Source: Acidimicrobiaceae bacterium
Lineage (GTDB): Bacteria > Actinomycetota > Acidimicrobiia > Acidimicrobiales > Acidimicrobiaceae
Reading direction: 5' to 3'
Length of the DNA: 64,000 nucleotides
Assembly: GCA_013044385.1 (NCBI GenBank)
Contig: JABEUN010000019.1
Span: forward strand, 1 to 64,000
The notes beneath the pieces were generated by a model. It was not told the origin of the DNA. It worked only from the letters and a program-made list of their open reading frames with translations, and did no database searches. Positions 52,745 to 61,756 of the stretch are shown one piece after another. Numbering within the stretch: position 1 is the first letter of the stretch; every line of letters begins with the position of its first letter. The position numbers and the translations under genes were made by a program.

Positions 52745-54790
52745 CTACCTAGGTTCCCAAGCAGCCCCGATTCGACCGCGAATCCAAGGTGATCCAACCC
52801 ATGAGAGCGTAGTACTGACCTGATCTAGTTTGGACTTACCGATGGCGGGGAACCATTTGGACTGGCCGGATATCTTCTGTTTTCCATTTGGACCATTCGG
52901 CGTGATGGGGAAAGTCCAGCTAGGCATGGTCACCACAGTCTGTCCTGCCGAGCTTGCTAGAGCAACCGAAGTCGTAACTGTAGGCGATACGAGGCTTCCG
53001 AGTGTCGACTTGGTGATCTGGCCGTCTGGAAGGACTCCATATTTGGCCAGAGCGTAGGACATTACATGGGAGAAAACCGGTGCAGCAACAACTCCTCCAT
53101 AGATCTGATCTGGTTGATTTAGCATCACATACGCGGAGAGAACCGGATGTTGCGCCGGGGCAAATCCAACGAAGGTGGCCCAGAATGCGCCAGGTTGATA
53201 GCCAGAGGCGGTCGGCCAGGGCTTCTGAGATGTACCGGTCTTGCCTGCGATCGTATATCCAGGTATCGCCGCCGAAGGTGCTGTTCCATCTGCGGTAATC
53301 GCATTCTGGAGTAGGCCGGCCATGGTCTTCGAGATTCCGACCGACACGATCCTGTGTGCAGCAGGAGTTTGAATTTTGACCACTTTTCCATCGGGTGTTG
53401 TAATCGACTTCACCAGCTTTGGTGGCTCCATAATGCCACCATTTGCTATTGCGTTGTATGCGTCGAGGATCTGCAGAGGAGTAAGTGCTTCATCCTGCCC
53501 GATCGGTACCGAACCTATCGCGGTCCCAGACCACCTGCTAGGTGGATCGAGATACCCTTGCGATGCGCCTGGAAATGCCAGACCGGTTGGGATACCCCAG
53601 CCAAACCTGATCATTGAGGCGTTCAAGGCTGTCTTACCTAGTCTTTTAGCAATCTCTATAGTGCCGATATTTGATGACTGACCAAGTATTTGGCCCACGC
53701 TGAGGTTCTCGACGGGGTGGGGTTCAGCATCATGGAAAAGTGACCCATCTATGAGCATGTGATCTGGAACCGTAAGTATCGTCGTTGGTTTGACTACGCG
53801 ATGCTCCAACGCTGCGGTGAAAACGGCCAGCTTTACCACAGAACCTGGTTCATAAACAGAGTTTGTGGCTAGGTTGGTCGGCGCCTCCGCTGGCAGTGAT
53901 CTCTGCGCGCCCACAGGCACTGCGGAATTTGCAGATACGACCTGACCTGGCAACGGCGGAGCCGAGACGTTAGCGAGTGCGAGGATATTCCCCGTCTTCA
54001 CATCCATTACTATCGCAACTCCAGAAAGTGCCTTAGTAGCTTCCACCTGAGCGGCGAGTGCCCTCTCGGTGACATACTGGAGCCCCGAGTCCACGGTCAG
54101 CTGGATGTTGTCACCATTTACCGCCGGTGTATAGCTAACAGTGCCAGCCGGAAGGGGTAGGCCGGACACGGAAACATTCTCGACCTTCGAACCATTGTGT
54201 CCTGAAAGGAGGTTATTGAACTGATATTCGAGACCAGCTATCCCTTGTCCAAAGGAGTTGGTTGTGCCGAGCACCGGGGACAGTTCAGGGCCGGCAGGAT
54301 AGACGCGCTTCTGCTCGGTGATAAGCGATATCCCAGGTAGGAGGCCCGACGAAATCTGCTCACTGATCTTGCGGGCCTGACTGTCTGGGATCAAACGGGC
54401 AAGATATACAAACTGTGTCGACTGCAGCATTGCGAGACGAAGCTGTGTCTGTTGCATCATCATGTCAGTAGCCAACAGATGGGACTCAACAACTGGATCG
54501 GTGATCTGTAAGGGGTCAGCAACGACACTCTTTGCTGGAACCGAGAGTGCAAGAACTTGACCAGAAGCATCCGTAATCTGTCCCCTGTAAGAGTTGATCG
54601 GGATTACAGCTGAGCTCTCGGTCTGGACAAATCCCCGGTAATGAGTGGCGGGTGCGAGACTAAGCGAGACTAGCCGCAAAATCAGAATCATTGCCGAGGT
54701 TACGAAAAGCACTGACAACGCCCGAGTACGATGTCTCGGCAGTGACCAGGCCTTTTTTGCGGGTCTCCCCTGCATCGGCGGCCTAGCCAC
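52745..54790 (-). CDS. ftsI: Septal peptidoglycan transpeptidase FtsI (class B PBP)
   Basis: A 681-residue class B penicillin-binding protein. A basic cytoplasmic tail and one membrane helix (about 25-47) precede the pedestal domain and the transpeptidase domain, with active-site S-x-x-K in EPGSVVKLAVF, SSN in GQSSNIGTIEIA, and KTGT in IAGKTGTSQKP. The C-terminal about 80 residues (Ser/Thr/Val-rich, then Trp/Pro/Lys) are less conserved. GTG 54790 overlaps the ftsL-like gene by 8 bases. Confidence 0.94.
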   Translation of the reverse strand: MARPPMQGRPAKKAWSLPRHRTRALSVLFVTSAMILILRLVSLSLAPATHYRGFVQTESSAVIPINSYRGQITDASGQVLALSVPAKSVVADPLQITDPVVESHLLATDMMMQQTQLRLAMLQSTQFVYLARLIPDSQARKISEQISSGLLPGISLITEQKRVYPAGPELSPVLGTTNSFGQGIAGLEYQFNNLLSGHNGSKVENVSVSGLPLPAGTVSYTPAVNGDNIQLTVDSGLQYVTERALAAQVEATKALSGVAIVMDVKTGNILALANVSAPPLPGQVVSANSAVPVGAQRSLPAEAPTNLATNSVYEPGSVVKLAVFTAALEHRVVKPTTILTVPDHMLIDGSLFHDAEPHPVENLSVGQILGQSSNIGTIEIAKRLGKTALNASMIRFGWGIPTGLAFPGASQGYLDPPSRWSGTAIGSVPIGQDEALTPLQILDAYNAIANGGIMEPPKLVKSITTPDGKVVKIQTPAAHRIVSVGISKTMAGLLQNAITADGTAPSAAIPGYTIAGKTGTSQKPWPTASGYQPGAFWATFVGFAPAQHPVLSAYVMLNQPDQIYGGVVAAPVFSHVMSYALAKYGVLPDGQITKSTLGSLVSPTVTTSVALASSAGQTVVTMPSWTFPITPNGPNGKQKISGQSKWFPAIGKSKLDQVSTTLSWVGSPWIRGRIGAAWEPR

Positions 54791-55445
54791 TCGGCACCGA
54801 CTGAGTCAAGTTGCTCACAGGAATCGTAGTCGATGAAGTAGACGGCGACTGGCTCGGTGACGTTCCAGCCGTCCCTAAAGCCGTGGACGCAGACGTCTGA
54901 GCTTTGCCTTGGTTCGGTGATTGAAGCGACGAGACTGTAGGTGAAGCCGGAGCGATGAGGGTTTGAGTACCAGCGGGAAGAGGAAGAGACTGGCTCTGAC
55001 CAGCGCCAAGCGCAAGGGTTTTTGTTATGGCGGTCCCGTTGCTGTCTCCAACAATCTGGACAGATGAGGGGAAAACTAGGCCGAGTTTCGACGTTGCATA
55101 ATTGACAACCCTCTGCGGAGCTGCAAGCTGTGAGACCTCGAGAAGCAGTCGGTCATGCATGGACTGCGCCTTATTCAGCGCCGTGGACACGCCACTCAGC
55201 TTGACCTGCATGATAGCCATTTCGGAACGCGCAAGTAGTGTAGCGAGCATTCCGCCGCCCAGTACGACAAGTACAAGTGCTGGGAGCAAGCGGCCCGGTA
55301 TGACTAGCCGACCTCGTTGCTTTTCAATGACCCGCAGATCGGGAATCTTTGGTTTGGTCCTCGAAGCCGAGGGCTCACCCCGGTATCGATCTAAGGTCTC
55401 CTCTGGGTCTTGATACGGCAGAGCCGTCCAAGGTAAGCCGGCCAT
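54783..55445 (-). CDS. ftsL: FtsL-like septum protein
   Basis: A 220-residue bitopic protein: a basic cytoplasmic part (1-50), one membrane helix (about 51-70), then a short leucine-zipper-like coiled coil (about 75-115, with MQVKLSGVSTALNKAQSMHD) and a long Ser/Thr/Gln-rich extracytoplasmic tail. Position between rsmH and ftsI and topology match FtsL, which links FtsQ-DivIC to FtsWI. Sequence similarity is low, as usual for FtsL. ATG 55445 has GGAGGTGG 6 bases upstream. Confidence 0.8.
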   Translation of the reverse strand: MAGLPWTALPYQDPEETLDRYRGEPSASRTKPKIPDLRVIEKQRGRLVIPGRLLPALVLVVLGGGMLATLLARSEMAIMQVKLSGVSTALNKAQSMHDRLLLEVSQLAAPQRVVNYATSKLGLVFPSSVQIVGDSNGTAITKTLALGAGQSQSLPLPAGTQTLIAPASPTVSSLQSPNQGKAQTSASTALGTAGTSPSQSPSTSSTTIPVSNLTQSVPSG

Positions 55446-56431
55446 CAGCTTCCACCTCCTCGTCTAAATGCCCTCAGACGGGCGCTTCTAGACCGCGGAT
55501 TTCCAGAGATCTCCGCACTAGTCGGAAGTTTCGCTCCTCTGGTGAGCACCTCACCGAGAGAGACAGCGCCACAGACACATCCGAGTGCCTTGGGACAAAC
55601 ACAACCACCCGTGGATGCCGAGAGAAATGCCCTCTTTGTTGCCCTATCCTCGCCCGAGTGGTACGAGATCACCACGAAGATTCCACCTTGGACAAGGAGC
55701 TCAATTCCATCGAGAAGTAGCCGATCCAGCTCACTGCCCTCAGAATTGACGGCAATTCGAATTGCCTGAAAAGTGCGAGTAGCAGGGTGAATTCGACCCC
55801 TGCGCATGTGGTAGGGAACAACCTTTTCGATTGCCAAAGCCAATTCAGTCGTCGTTGCAAACGGACGATGCTCGACAACAGCTTGAGCTATTCGCCTAGC
55901 GTGTGGCTCATCTTGATCACGGAGCAGGTGGAAAAGCTCGTCGAAGCTAGCTTCGTTTAGGATTCGCTCCGCTGAGACGTCGGAAGCCCGATCCATCCTC
56001 ATGTCGAGTGGCCCCTCGTTACGTATAGAAAAGCCGCGACTTGAGTCATCTAACTGCATAGATGAAACGCCGAGATCAGCGAGAATTACAACCGGTCCAG
56101 CTGAAGCAAAGCCTGATGTCTGGGCCCTAGTGACCTCCTCAGCTATCGCTGAGAAGGGCTGGTTAACAAGACGGAATCGACCCTCAAACTTTCCAAGATT
56201 CGTCTGAGCAAGAGCCAAGGCATCAGCATCTCGATCTAGGCCAAGCAGTGTTGAACTAGAGATCGCTTCAAGAATCTGTGCTGCGTGACCCCCCAGTCCG
56301 ACAGTCGCGTCCACCACCATTCCAATTGGCGCCATCGAAATGTAGTTCAATACCTCCGACACCATCACCGGATTATGGACGTAATTTTGAGAGTCAGTCT
56401 CTCGGCTTCCGAATCCATCAGGGTTAGTCAC
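55445..56431 (-). CDS. rsmH: 16S rRNA (cytosine(1402)-N(4))-methyltransferase RsmH
   Basis: A 328-residue SAM-dependent methyltransferase (MraW). N-terminal HNPVMVSEVLNYI, SAM motif DATVGLGGHA, LADLGVSSMQLDD, GRIHPATRTFQAIRIAVN and VISYHSGEDR identify it. It methylates C1402 in the ribosomal P site. GTG 56431 overlaps the mraZ stop (GTGA), with GGGGGAG 5 bases upstream. Confidence 0.95.
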   Translation of the reverse strand: MTNPDGFGSRETDSQNYVHNPVMVSEVLNYISMAPIGMVVDATVGLGGHAAQILEAISSSTLLGLDRDADALALAQTNLGKFEGRFRLVNQPFSAIAEEVTRAQTSGFASAGPVVILADLGVSSMQLDDSSRGFSIRNEGPLDMRMDRASDVSAERILNEASFDELFHLLRDQDEPHARRIAQAVVEHRPFATTTELALAIEKVVPYHMRRGRIHPATRTFQAIRIAVNSEGSELDRLLLDGIELLVQGGIFVVISYHSGEDRATKRAFLSASTGGCVCPKALGCVCGAVSLGEVLTRGAKLPTSAEISGNPRSRSARLRAFRRGGGS

Positions 56432-56847
56432 TTCGTCTCCCCCTGATAGTTTGACCAGACCAACGGGTCCCATAGTTCAACAGTTCCCATGGCACCGTGG
56501 ACAAGAACGTCTTTTGTGAGAGATGCGTACCTTCGCAACTGCAATGGAACCGCTAGCCGTCCCAGTTTGTCCATCTCGACCTCGAAGGCCTCTCTCGACC
56601 AGGTTCGCAAGTCACGACGATTCTCATTGTCGGTCCATTGATCCGCAGTGATCTTGGACGCATAGTCGTAGAAGTCATCAGGGATCCAAAGTGCTAAACA
56701 TGGATCGCCGTACTGGGATCTTGCTACGAAACAACGTTCAGGGAAGCGCGCGCGGAACTTTGCGGGCAGGGTAATCCTGCCCTTCAAATCGAGGCTATGT
56801 TCGAAGGCCCCGAAAAACTTAGCTTCCGTCTGCTGGCTCGACCACAA
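56428..56847 (-). CDS. mraZ: Transcriptional regulator MraZ
   Basis: A 139-residue AbrB/SpoVT-like protein with two MraZ half-domains: FFGAFEHSLDLKGRITLPAKFR at the N-terminus and a second DxxGR copy in MDKLGRLAVPLQLRRYA. MraZ forms large rings and represses its own dcw operon in E. coli by binding repeated boxes, and such boxes are seen upstream here. The TTG start at 56847 is about 14 bases from GGAGAGGG; no closer alternative exists. First gene of the dcw cluster. Confidence 0.94.
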   Translation of the reverse strand: MWSSQQTEAKFFGAFEHSLDLKGRITLPAKFRARFPERCFVARSQYGDPCLALWIPDDFYDYASKITADQWTDNENRRDLRTWSREAFEVEMDKLGRLAVPLQLRRYASLTKDVLVHGAMGTVELWDPLVWSNYQGETK

Positions 56848-57288
56848 TGTCAGATCTTTGCCCTCTCCGCTCGCTCAGCAAATGCCTTGCGCTCTTCCAA
56901 ATGACACCGTCAAATCCTGACTAGTACCATCCCTCTTGCCCCACTTTCATCCACCATATTCCATTATCACCCACTCGTCTACTCAATTCGGGCACAAATT
57001 GTGGCAAGTCCGTCTCAGAAAGAGAGATATCCAGGGCTAAACGGGCGGCGTCAGATCCTGAAACCGAATTCAATGTCGATTTCCGCCATGAGCGGTCAGC
57101 ACGTCGCACGAGACAAGTTCGGAGTAGCGGCACCGGCACGCCCTCCGCCAACCTTGCCTCTGGTGAATTGCAGCAGAGCCAGTGGTGGCGGCACCCATAC
57201 TCATTTGGGGGGGCGTTCTGACTAGTGGTCCAGTATCAGCCGGAGCTAGCACCCTCGGCAGGACAGTTGAAATATCTACGCGAAATCG
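56848..57288. other. mraZ upstream region (441 bp)
   Basis: Between the mraZ start and the end of the lipoate ligase-like gene. Besides the four MraZ boxes I see no gene; plus- and minus-strand short frames have no family features. The dcw promoter must lie here, upstream of or among the boxes. Confidence 0.6.
56940..56974 (-). promoter_or_regulatory. MraZ operator: four boxes at 10-bp period
   Basis: Read on the minus strand, GTGGG (56974-56970), ATGGA (56964-56960), GTGGA (56954-56950) and GTGGG (56944-56940) repeat with an exact 10-base period, so all four face the same side of the helix. They lie 93-127 bases upstream of the mraZ start. This matches the (G/A)TGG(G/A)-N5 repeats recognised by MraZ in E. 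coli and Mycoplasma. The promoter hexamers themselves are not clear. Confidence 0.8.
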
Positions 57289-57966
57289 TCAGGTGCAATC
57301 AGATAGCGCCGAAAATAGAGCCTTCTCCAAAAAGGTGAGTTCGTGGTCGACGCCGAGGTCGCGAAGTCCTATGACTTCAACGCGTTCATTTGGAAGCGGA
57401 CCAAAGTTGAGAAGCTCGAGCAGCTCTGACTGATTGTCTTTAAGTAGGCATTGGAACTGAAAACAGACATACTCTCGACGACGTCTTTGAGACACTCCAG
57501 TCAACTTCCTACCCCTGACCTCTGCCTCAGAGACTCCTAGGCCGGAAAAGCAGATTCGAGGTGCCCTAGAGGTGCTCTGCCCTTGCCTCTCATGTATTTG
57601 GTATTCATTCACACCGATCGAGTCGAGGAACTTAGCTGTGACCACTGATAAGAAGTCAAAAGCTCGTACGACGTCGTTCACCCAGAGGGAATCATCGGGA
57701 CCAATGTACAGATTCGCCCAAAGTTGACCGCCAGGCTCCACCATGACTAGTCCACCTCCGGACCTTCTCCTGGCCGTCGATATGCCACGACGTTCAACTT
57801 CTGTCAGATCTAATATGTCGGGTCGTTGGGTAGACCCAAGGACTACCGTTTTTGATTCAGGATGGCAAAAGACCAGCTCGCGTTCGAATCCTACCAACGG
57901 TTCGTAGTCATGGCACTCTTGAGCAGTACCAGTTTGAACGAGCGGTATCCAGTCAAACGAAGGCAC
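57289..57966 (-). CDS. Lipoate--protein ligase A / octanoyltransferase family protein
   Basis: A 225-residue member of the BPL/LplA/LipB fold. RRSGGGLVMVEPGGQLWANL (about 78-97) is the lipoyl-binding signature, and a Lys in GRKLTGVSQ fits the catalytic lysine. It should attach lipoate or octanoate to the lipoyl domains of 2-oxoacid dehydrogenases or GcvH. It is shorter than E. coli LplA, lacking the accessory domain. The GTG start lies 9 bases after the HNH gene; TAGTCT sits 6 bases before it, so leaderless initiation is possible. Confidence 0.8.
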   Translation of the reverse strand: MPSFDWIPLVQTGTAQECHDYEPLVGFERELVFCHPESKTVVLGSTQRPDILDLTEVERRGISTARRRSGGGLVMVEPGGQLWANLYIGPDDSLWVNDVVRAFDFLSVVTAKFLDSIGVNEYQIHERQGQSTSRAPRICFSGLGVSEAEVRGRKLTGVSQRRRREYVCFQFQCLLKDNQSELLELLNFGPLPNERVEVIGLRDLGVDHELTFLEKALFSALSDCT

Positions 57967-57975
57967 ATAATGAGA

Positions 57976-58476
57976 CTAGGCCGACCTCACCTCGTCGAGG
58001 TATTCGAGCCAGTCGGGACGCGTACTGCCTATTGCAATCAGCCACGCACGACCTCGTGGAGCTTGGGGCTTTGATTTCAGAACGAAGTTGGACTCCGACA
58101 AAAGTCGGTCTTCTTTTCTTGCATTGCACGCCTTGCACGACGCTACTACATTGTCCCAGGAGTGGGATCCGCCACGAGAGCGCGGCACTACATGATCGAT
58201 ATTCTCGGCAGCTGCCCCACAGTACTGGCACCTGTGTCCATCCCTAGCAAATATCGCCCGACGTGACAACGCAATCCTCGAAGGAAAAGGCACCCTCACA
58301 TAATTGACCAACCGTATGACCGACGGTTCAGGAAAAACGGCACGCTCAGCGTGAAAATTACTTCCAGAGGAGTGCACCAGTTCGGCCCTGTCATTCAGGA
58401 CAAGTACTAATGCCCGACGAGAAGAGACAACACAGAGAGCTTCGTAACTTGCATTAAGTACGAGGGCCCTCGACAC
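57976..58476 (-). CDS. HNH endonuclease family protein
   Basis: A 166-residue protein common in actinobacteria. It begins ALVLNASYEAL and has an HNH domain: zinc Cys pairs CQYC and CKAC, with the catalytic IDHVVPRSRGG and WDNVV between. Such single-domain HNH proteins are abundant and mostly uncharacterised; a role in DNA or RNA cleavage is inferred. The GTG start has AAAGGG 8 bases upstream. It shares a likely transcript with the lipoate ligase-like gene. Confidence 0.88.
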   Translation of the reverse strand: MSRALVLNASYEALCVVSSRRALVLVLNDRAELVHSSGSNFHAERAVFPEPSVIRLVNYVRVPFPSRIALSRRAIFARDGHRCQYCGAAAENIDHVVPRSRGGSHSWDNVVASCKACNARKEDRLLSESNFVLKSKPQAPRGRAWLIAIGSTRPDWLEYLDEVRSA

Positions 58477-58921
58477 TTTCTAAACCCTTTGACTCAACGA
58501 ACCGAGAGTGGCTGGATGTGGCAGTCCAGACCGACATGGCGAGAACAAATGACTTAATTTCGCGCGTCTTCCAAGCACACCCACCCTCCTATGGTATCAA
58601 AATATCCACGACTGTTGACAGACCTGTCGGATTAAGTGCAACTCCAACTTATGTCAGGAACCCCGAAGATGCTCATGTTCAGTCATCGAGAGTTCGCCCT
58701 CTGTCTGTGGGACCAGTCCAAGAAGGAGAGAAGCTCACCGACTGGGATTTGGCGATCAGGCGAGTACGTCTCCCGTCTAAATTTGAAATAAGCATTGAGT
58801 TCACTCCTCCTTCCCGCAATGACAGATAGTGCTACCAAATAGCCCCACCGAATCCCCTCCCAGCCGACCCCAAGGAGTCTCCGTCCACTCAGGCTCTTTA
58901 AGTCGGTATTCCGGAGCGTCA
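58477..58921. other. Gap with a possible small coupled gene (58683-58925, minus)
   Basis: 445 bp between the acyl-CoA dehydrogenase and HNH genes. A minus-strand frame of 80 codons (58683-58925) starts with GTG overlapping the acyl-CoA dehydrogenase stop (GTGATG), a layout typical of coupled genes. Its product would be basic, with a short hydrophobic stretch (WGYLVALSVIAG), and matches nothing I know. A plus-strand frame at 58518-58829 is equally unsupported. I would not call either without comparative data. Confidence 0.3.
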
Positions 58922-60172
58922 TCACCTAGTCTGCTGTTCGTTCCAGGGTCCAGAGTCCGAACGAGTCTCCTTGGGGAGGCCTAGAACCAGCTCACCGAGT
59001 ATATTCTTCTGAATTTCAGAGGTACCAGCGTAGATAGTGCCCGCCCTAGCGTTTAAGAATGTGTCCACCCAGGACAGAGAAGTATTTGGCGCACCAGGAT
59101 CGTCAGTTTGGAAGGCAGATGATGGCTTCCTGCCGACCGGAACTAGTGAGGCAGCTCCCAGAATATCCACTCCAAGTTCAGTAACCCTCTTGTGGTATTC
59201 ACTCCAATAAAGCTTGGATATCGAAGCCTCGGGGCCTGGCGACTTGCCCGAGACGAAGCTCGTCAGTGACCTGTAACCGAGGTAGCGCATAATCTCGACT
59301 TTCGAATAACACCACGCCAAACGCTGACGAATATTGGGATCGTCGGCTGCCCCGGACTGCTTCGCCAACTCGAAAAGCCGGTCCAACTCCCCCTTGAATC
59401 GAATAGGTACTACGGCTGCCGCTTCACCACGCTCAAAGCCGAGCAAAGTCATCGCCACTGACCACCCACCACCGACCTGTCCAACGACGTTCTTCAGCGA
59501 GGTTCTTGCATCTGTAAAGAAGACCTCATTAAATTCGGACTCCCCCGAAATCATTTTGATCGGTCTAACCTCCACACCAGCCTGGTCCATTGGCACCAGA
59601 AGAAAGGTAATGCCTTTGTGCTTCGGCGCAGAGGGATCGGTCCTAGTCAGAACAAAAATCCAATTGGCCAGGTGGCCAGCTGATGTCCATATCTTCTGGC
59701 CATTTATCACCCACTCGTCACCGTCAAGCACCGCTCGACAGCCAAGGTTGCCAAGGTCAGAACCGGCATTCGGCTCGGAGTAGCCCTGACACCATCTGTC
59801 CTCACCGGAAAGAATCCTTGGCAGGAAGTACGCCTTCTGCTCTTCCGTTCCCCAGTGGATGATCGTGTTCCCGACCATCTGTATGCCGAAAGCATCGTTC
59901 GGACCACCTGTTGGGACGCCTGCCCTTGTGAACTCCTCGACTAGGACGACCTGCTCCATTGCTGACAAGCCTGGCCCGCCATACTGTTTCGGCCACGAAA
60001 GTGCCAAGAGGTTGTTGGCGTAGAGAACCTGTCTCCATTTCTCCACGAACTCATGAACTTCATCTGTGGAAAGGGTACCCGTCCCCTGCCATTCCGGCGG
60101 CAGATTCTCACTTAGGAAACTTCGAATCCTAGCCCTGAAATGCTCTGCCTCGACTGGGTAACTGATGTCCAT
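58922..60172 (-). CDS. Acyl-CoA dehydrogenase
   Basis: A 416-residue FAD-dependent acyl-CoA dehydrogenase (FadE-like). Signature segments: QGYSEPNAGSDLGNL (flavin and substrate contact), INGQKIWTSAGHLANW, a middle LLGFERGEAAA region and the C-terminal YAGTSEIQKNILGEL. It carries out the first step of beta-oxidation or a related alpha-beta desaturation and passes electrons to ETF. ATG 60172 is chosen (homology starts at MDISYPVEAEHF); TAACTT 7 bases before it could drive leaderless transcription. The frame is open 12 codons further. Confidence 0.92.
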   Translation of the reverse strand: MDISYPVEAEHFRARIRSFLSENLPPEWQGTGTLSTDEVHEFVEKWRQVLYANNLLALSWPKQYGGPGLSAMEQVVLVEEFTRAGVPTGGPNDAFGIQMVGNTIIHWGTEEQKAYFLPRILSGEDRWCQGYSEPNAGSDLGNLGCRAVLDGDEWVINGQKIWTSAGHLANWIFVLTRTDPSAPKHKGITFLLVPMDQAGVEVRPIKMISGESEFNEVFFTDARTSLKNVVGQVGGGWSVAMTLLGFERGEAAAVVPIRFKGELDRLFELAKQSGAADDPNIRQRLAWCYSKVEIMRYLGYRSLTSFVSGKSPGPEASISKLYWSEYHKRVTELGVDILGAASLVPVGRKPSSAFQTDDPGAPNTSLSWVDTFLNARAGTIYAGTSEIQKNILGELVLGLPKETRSDSGPWNEQQTR

Positions 60173-60845
60173 ACACAAGAAGTTATCAGGCCGCGCAATT
60201 CCACGCACGTCGCCACAACCTGCATGTGCTTAGGGCCCCAAAGCATCGCCGCTATCAAGAAACCCTTCGGGCAGTTTTATTCGACCTTACGAAAAATAGA
60301 ATCACATAGTTCACCCAACCTCAACGAACTTCCAATATCGCCGTATGCTTGCAATTTCGAAGCGGTATCTTCCAAAGCCTTCGATTCCACCGATACGGGA
60401 CAGCACGTCGGTGACCTGCCGCAACTGCGGGCAAGTTGGCCTAACTGCTAATTTCACTGTTCTTGAAGATGATCGTCACGGAACTTCGGCATCATTGCAC
60501 CGAAAACCAGTGAGTGCCATCTTGGAATTAATTGGACTGGAATTTCGATTCGAAGTAGATCCGAACCCAAGAAGTGTCTTTGGATCCGTCAGTCCGGCAC
60601 GAAGTGTAATGCAAATTCAACTCGTCAGACTCTATAAGAACGAACTGCAGCCAAGACGAGTCGCTTTACATTTAGTCTCCCACGGGAAACTATGCAGAGG
60701 CCGATCCGACAAACCAAACCTAAATTACTACCGCAACCCGAGGGGTAGGATGATTGTCCGAGCAGATCTCATTCAGCCTGGACGTTGATACATTTAGGGT
60801 TGCCGGACGGGTTCCTAAAGCTTGATCTACCTTTGGTCCGAGCTA
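60173..60845. other. Intergenic region (673 bp), no supportable gene
   Basis: Between the ROK kinase stop and the acyl-CoA dehydrogenase start, both minus strand. The longest frame is plus-strand 60345-60788 (147 codons) with one CxxC; it resembles nothing I recognise and has no good ribosome site. The region should hold the acyl-CoA dehydrogenase promoter and the ROK terminator, but no hairpin with T-run is obvious. Confidence 0.5.
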
Positions 60846-61739
60846 TCAGAGGTCATTCTCAGCTAAGTCCAACTCAGCTAATGCGTATGCAGCGGCACCC
60901 ATCAGCGAAGATCGCGTTCCATGCTGGGTCGGTCCGACAGAAATCCTCTGGAGGAAGGAGATGTAAGCCGCCTCGTTCGCGTATAATTCGGTCGCCTGCA
61001 TGAAGCCTGGACCAAACCCAATTGCCACAGAGCCTGCGAGGTAAAAGTCCGATACATCAAGCAATGATGCGACATTTGCAATAGCACGACCCAAATAGCG
61101 TGCACACTGATCTCGCACCTCCACCGATGCCGCCGCAGCCGGCTTTCCGGTAATCCTCTCGATTGATGGACCCGACACGTACGCCTCTAGACAGCCGCTA
61201 CCCCCACAAGCACAGAGCCGGCCACCAGGAACGACCTGCATATGTCCAATATGGCCCGCATTCCCGGAGCCACCATTCAGCAAGGAACCATCAAGAACTA
61301 TTCCAGATCCCACTCCAGTTGATACGACCATCGCTACGAAGTTGTTCAGCCCTTCCGCCGCACCGAAGCGCCTTTCACCGACCGCTAACACTTTTGCGTC
61401 ATTGTCGACGTAGGTGGGACGTCCAAGAAGCTCCGCGAGCTTCAACTTCAATGGGAAATCGCGCCAAGCCGGAATGTTGAGCGGTGACAGGAGATCCCCA
61501 CCATTTGTCATCGGCCCACCGCTTCCAACGCCAACTGCCGACACGGCTGAGTAGTCGACCTTCGAGATCAAATCCGTCAGAGCGCCATAAACGACCTCTG
61601 CGTCTTCGGTAATTGGGGTTGGTATTCGAGCGGAGGACACGATAGCGCCACCAGCGCTCACGATTCCCACCTCAAGCTTCGTACCGCCGATGTCCACGGC
61701 GAGCACCGTGGCGGATTTAGTCACCTTTGCGATTGACAC
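60846..61739 (-). CDS. ROK family sugar kinase (glucokinase-like)
   Basis: A 297-residue ROK protein. Phosphate-binding AVDIGGTKLEVG near the N-terminus, catalytic Asp in YVDNDAKV, and the zinc site GHIGHMQVVPGGRLC continuing CACGGSGCLEAY. No N-terminal DNA-binding domain, so it is a kinase rather than a repressor; glucose is the most likely substrate. The GTG start follows the DUF3040 gene by 17 bases. Confidence 0.88.
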   Translation of the reverse strand: MSIAKVTKSATVLAVDIGGTKLEVGIVSAGGAIVSSARIPTPITEDAEVVYGALTDLISKVDYSAVSAVGVGSGGPMTNGGDLLSPLNIPAWRDFPLKLKLAELLGRPTYVDNDAKVLAVGERRFGAAEGLNNFVAMVVSTGVGSGIVLDGSLLNGGSGNAGHIGHMQVVPGGRLCACGGSGCLEAYVSGPSIERITGKPAAAASVEVRDQCARYLGRAIANVASLLDVSDFYLAGSVAIGFGPGFMQATELYANEAAYISFLQRISVGPTQHGTRSSLMGAAAYALAELDLAENDL

Positions 61740-61756
61740 GGCCCACTGAGTACGCC

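Noticed and set aside
57882-57891. GTTCGAATCC, resembling a tRNA T-loop
   Set aside because: Lies inside the lipoate ligase-like gene; no acceptor or anticodon stems could be drawn around it.
60345-60788. 147-codon plus-strand frame with a CxxC motif
   Set aside because: No ribosome site, no second CxxC, no family match, opposite to all neighbours.
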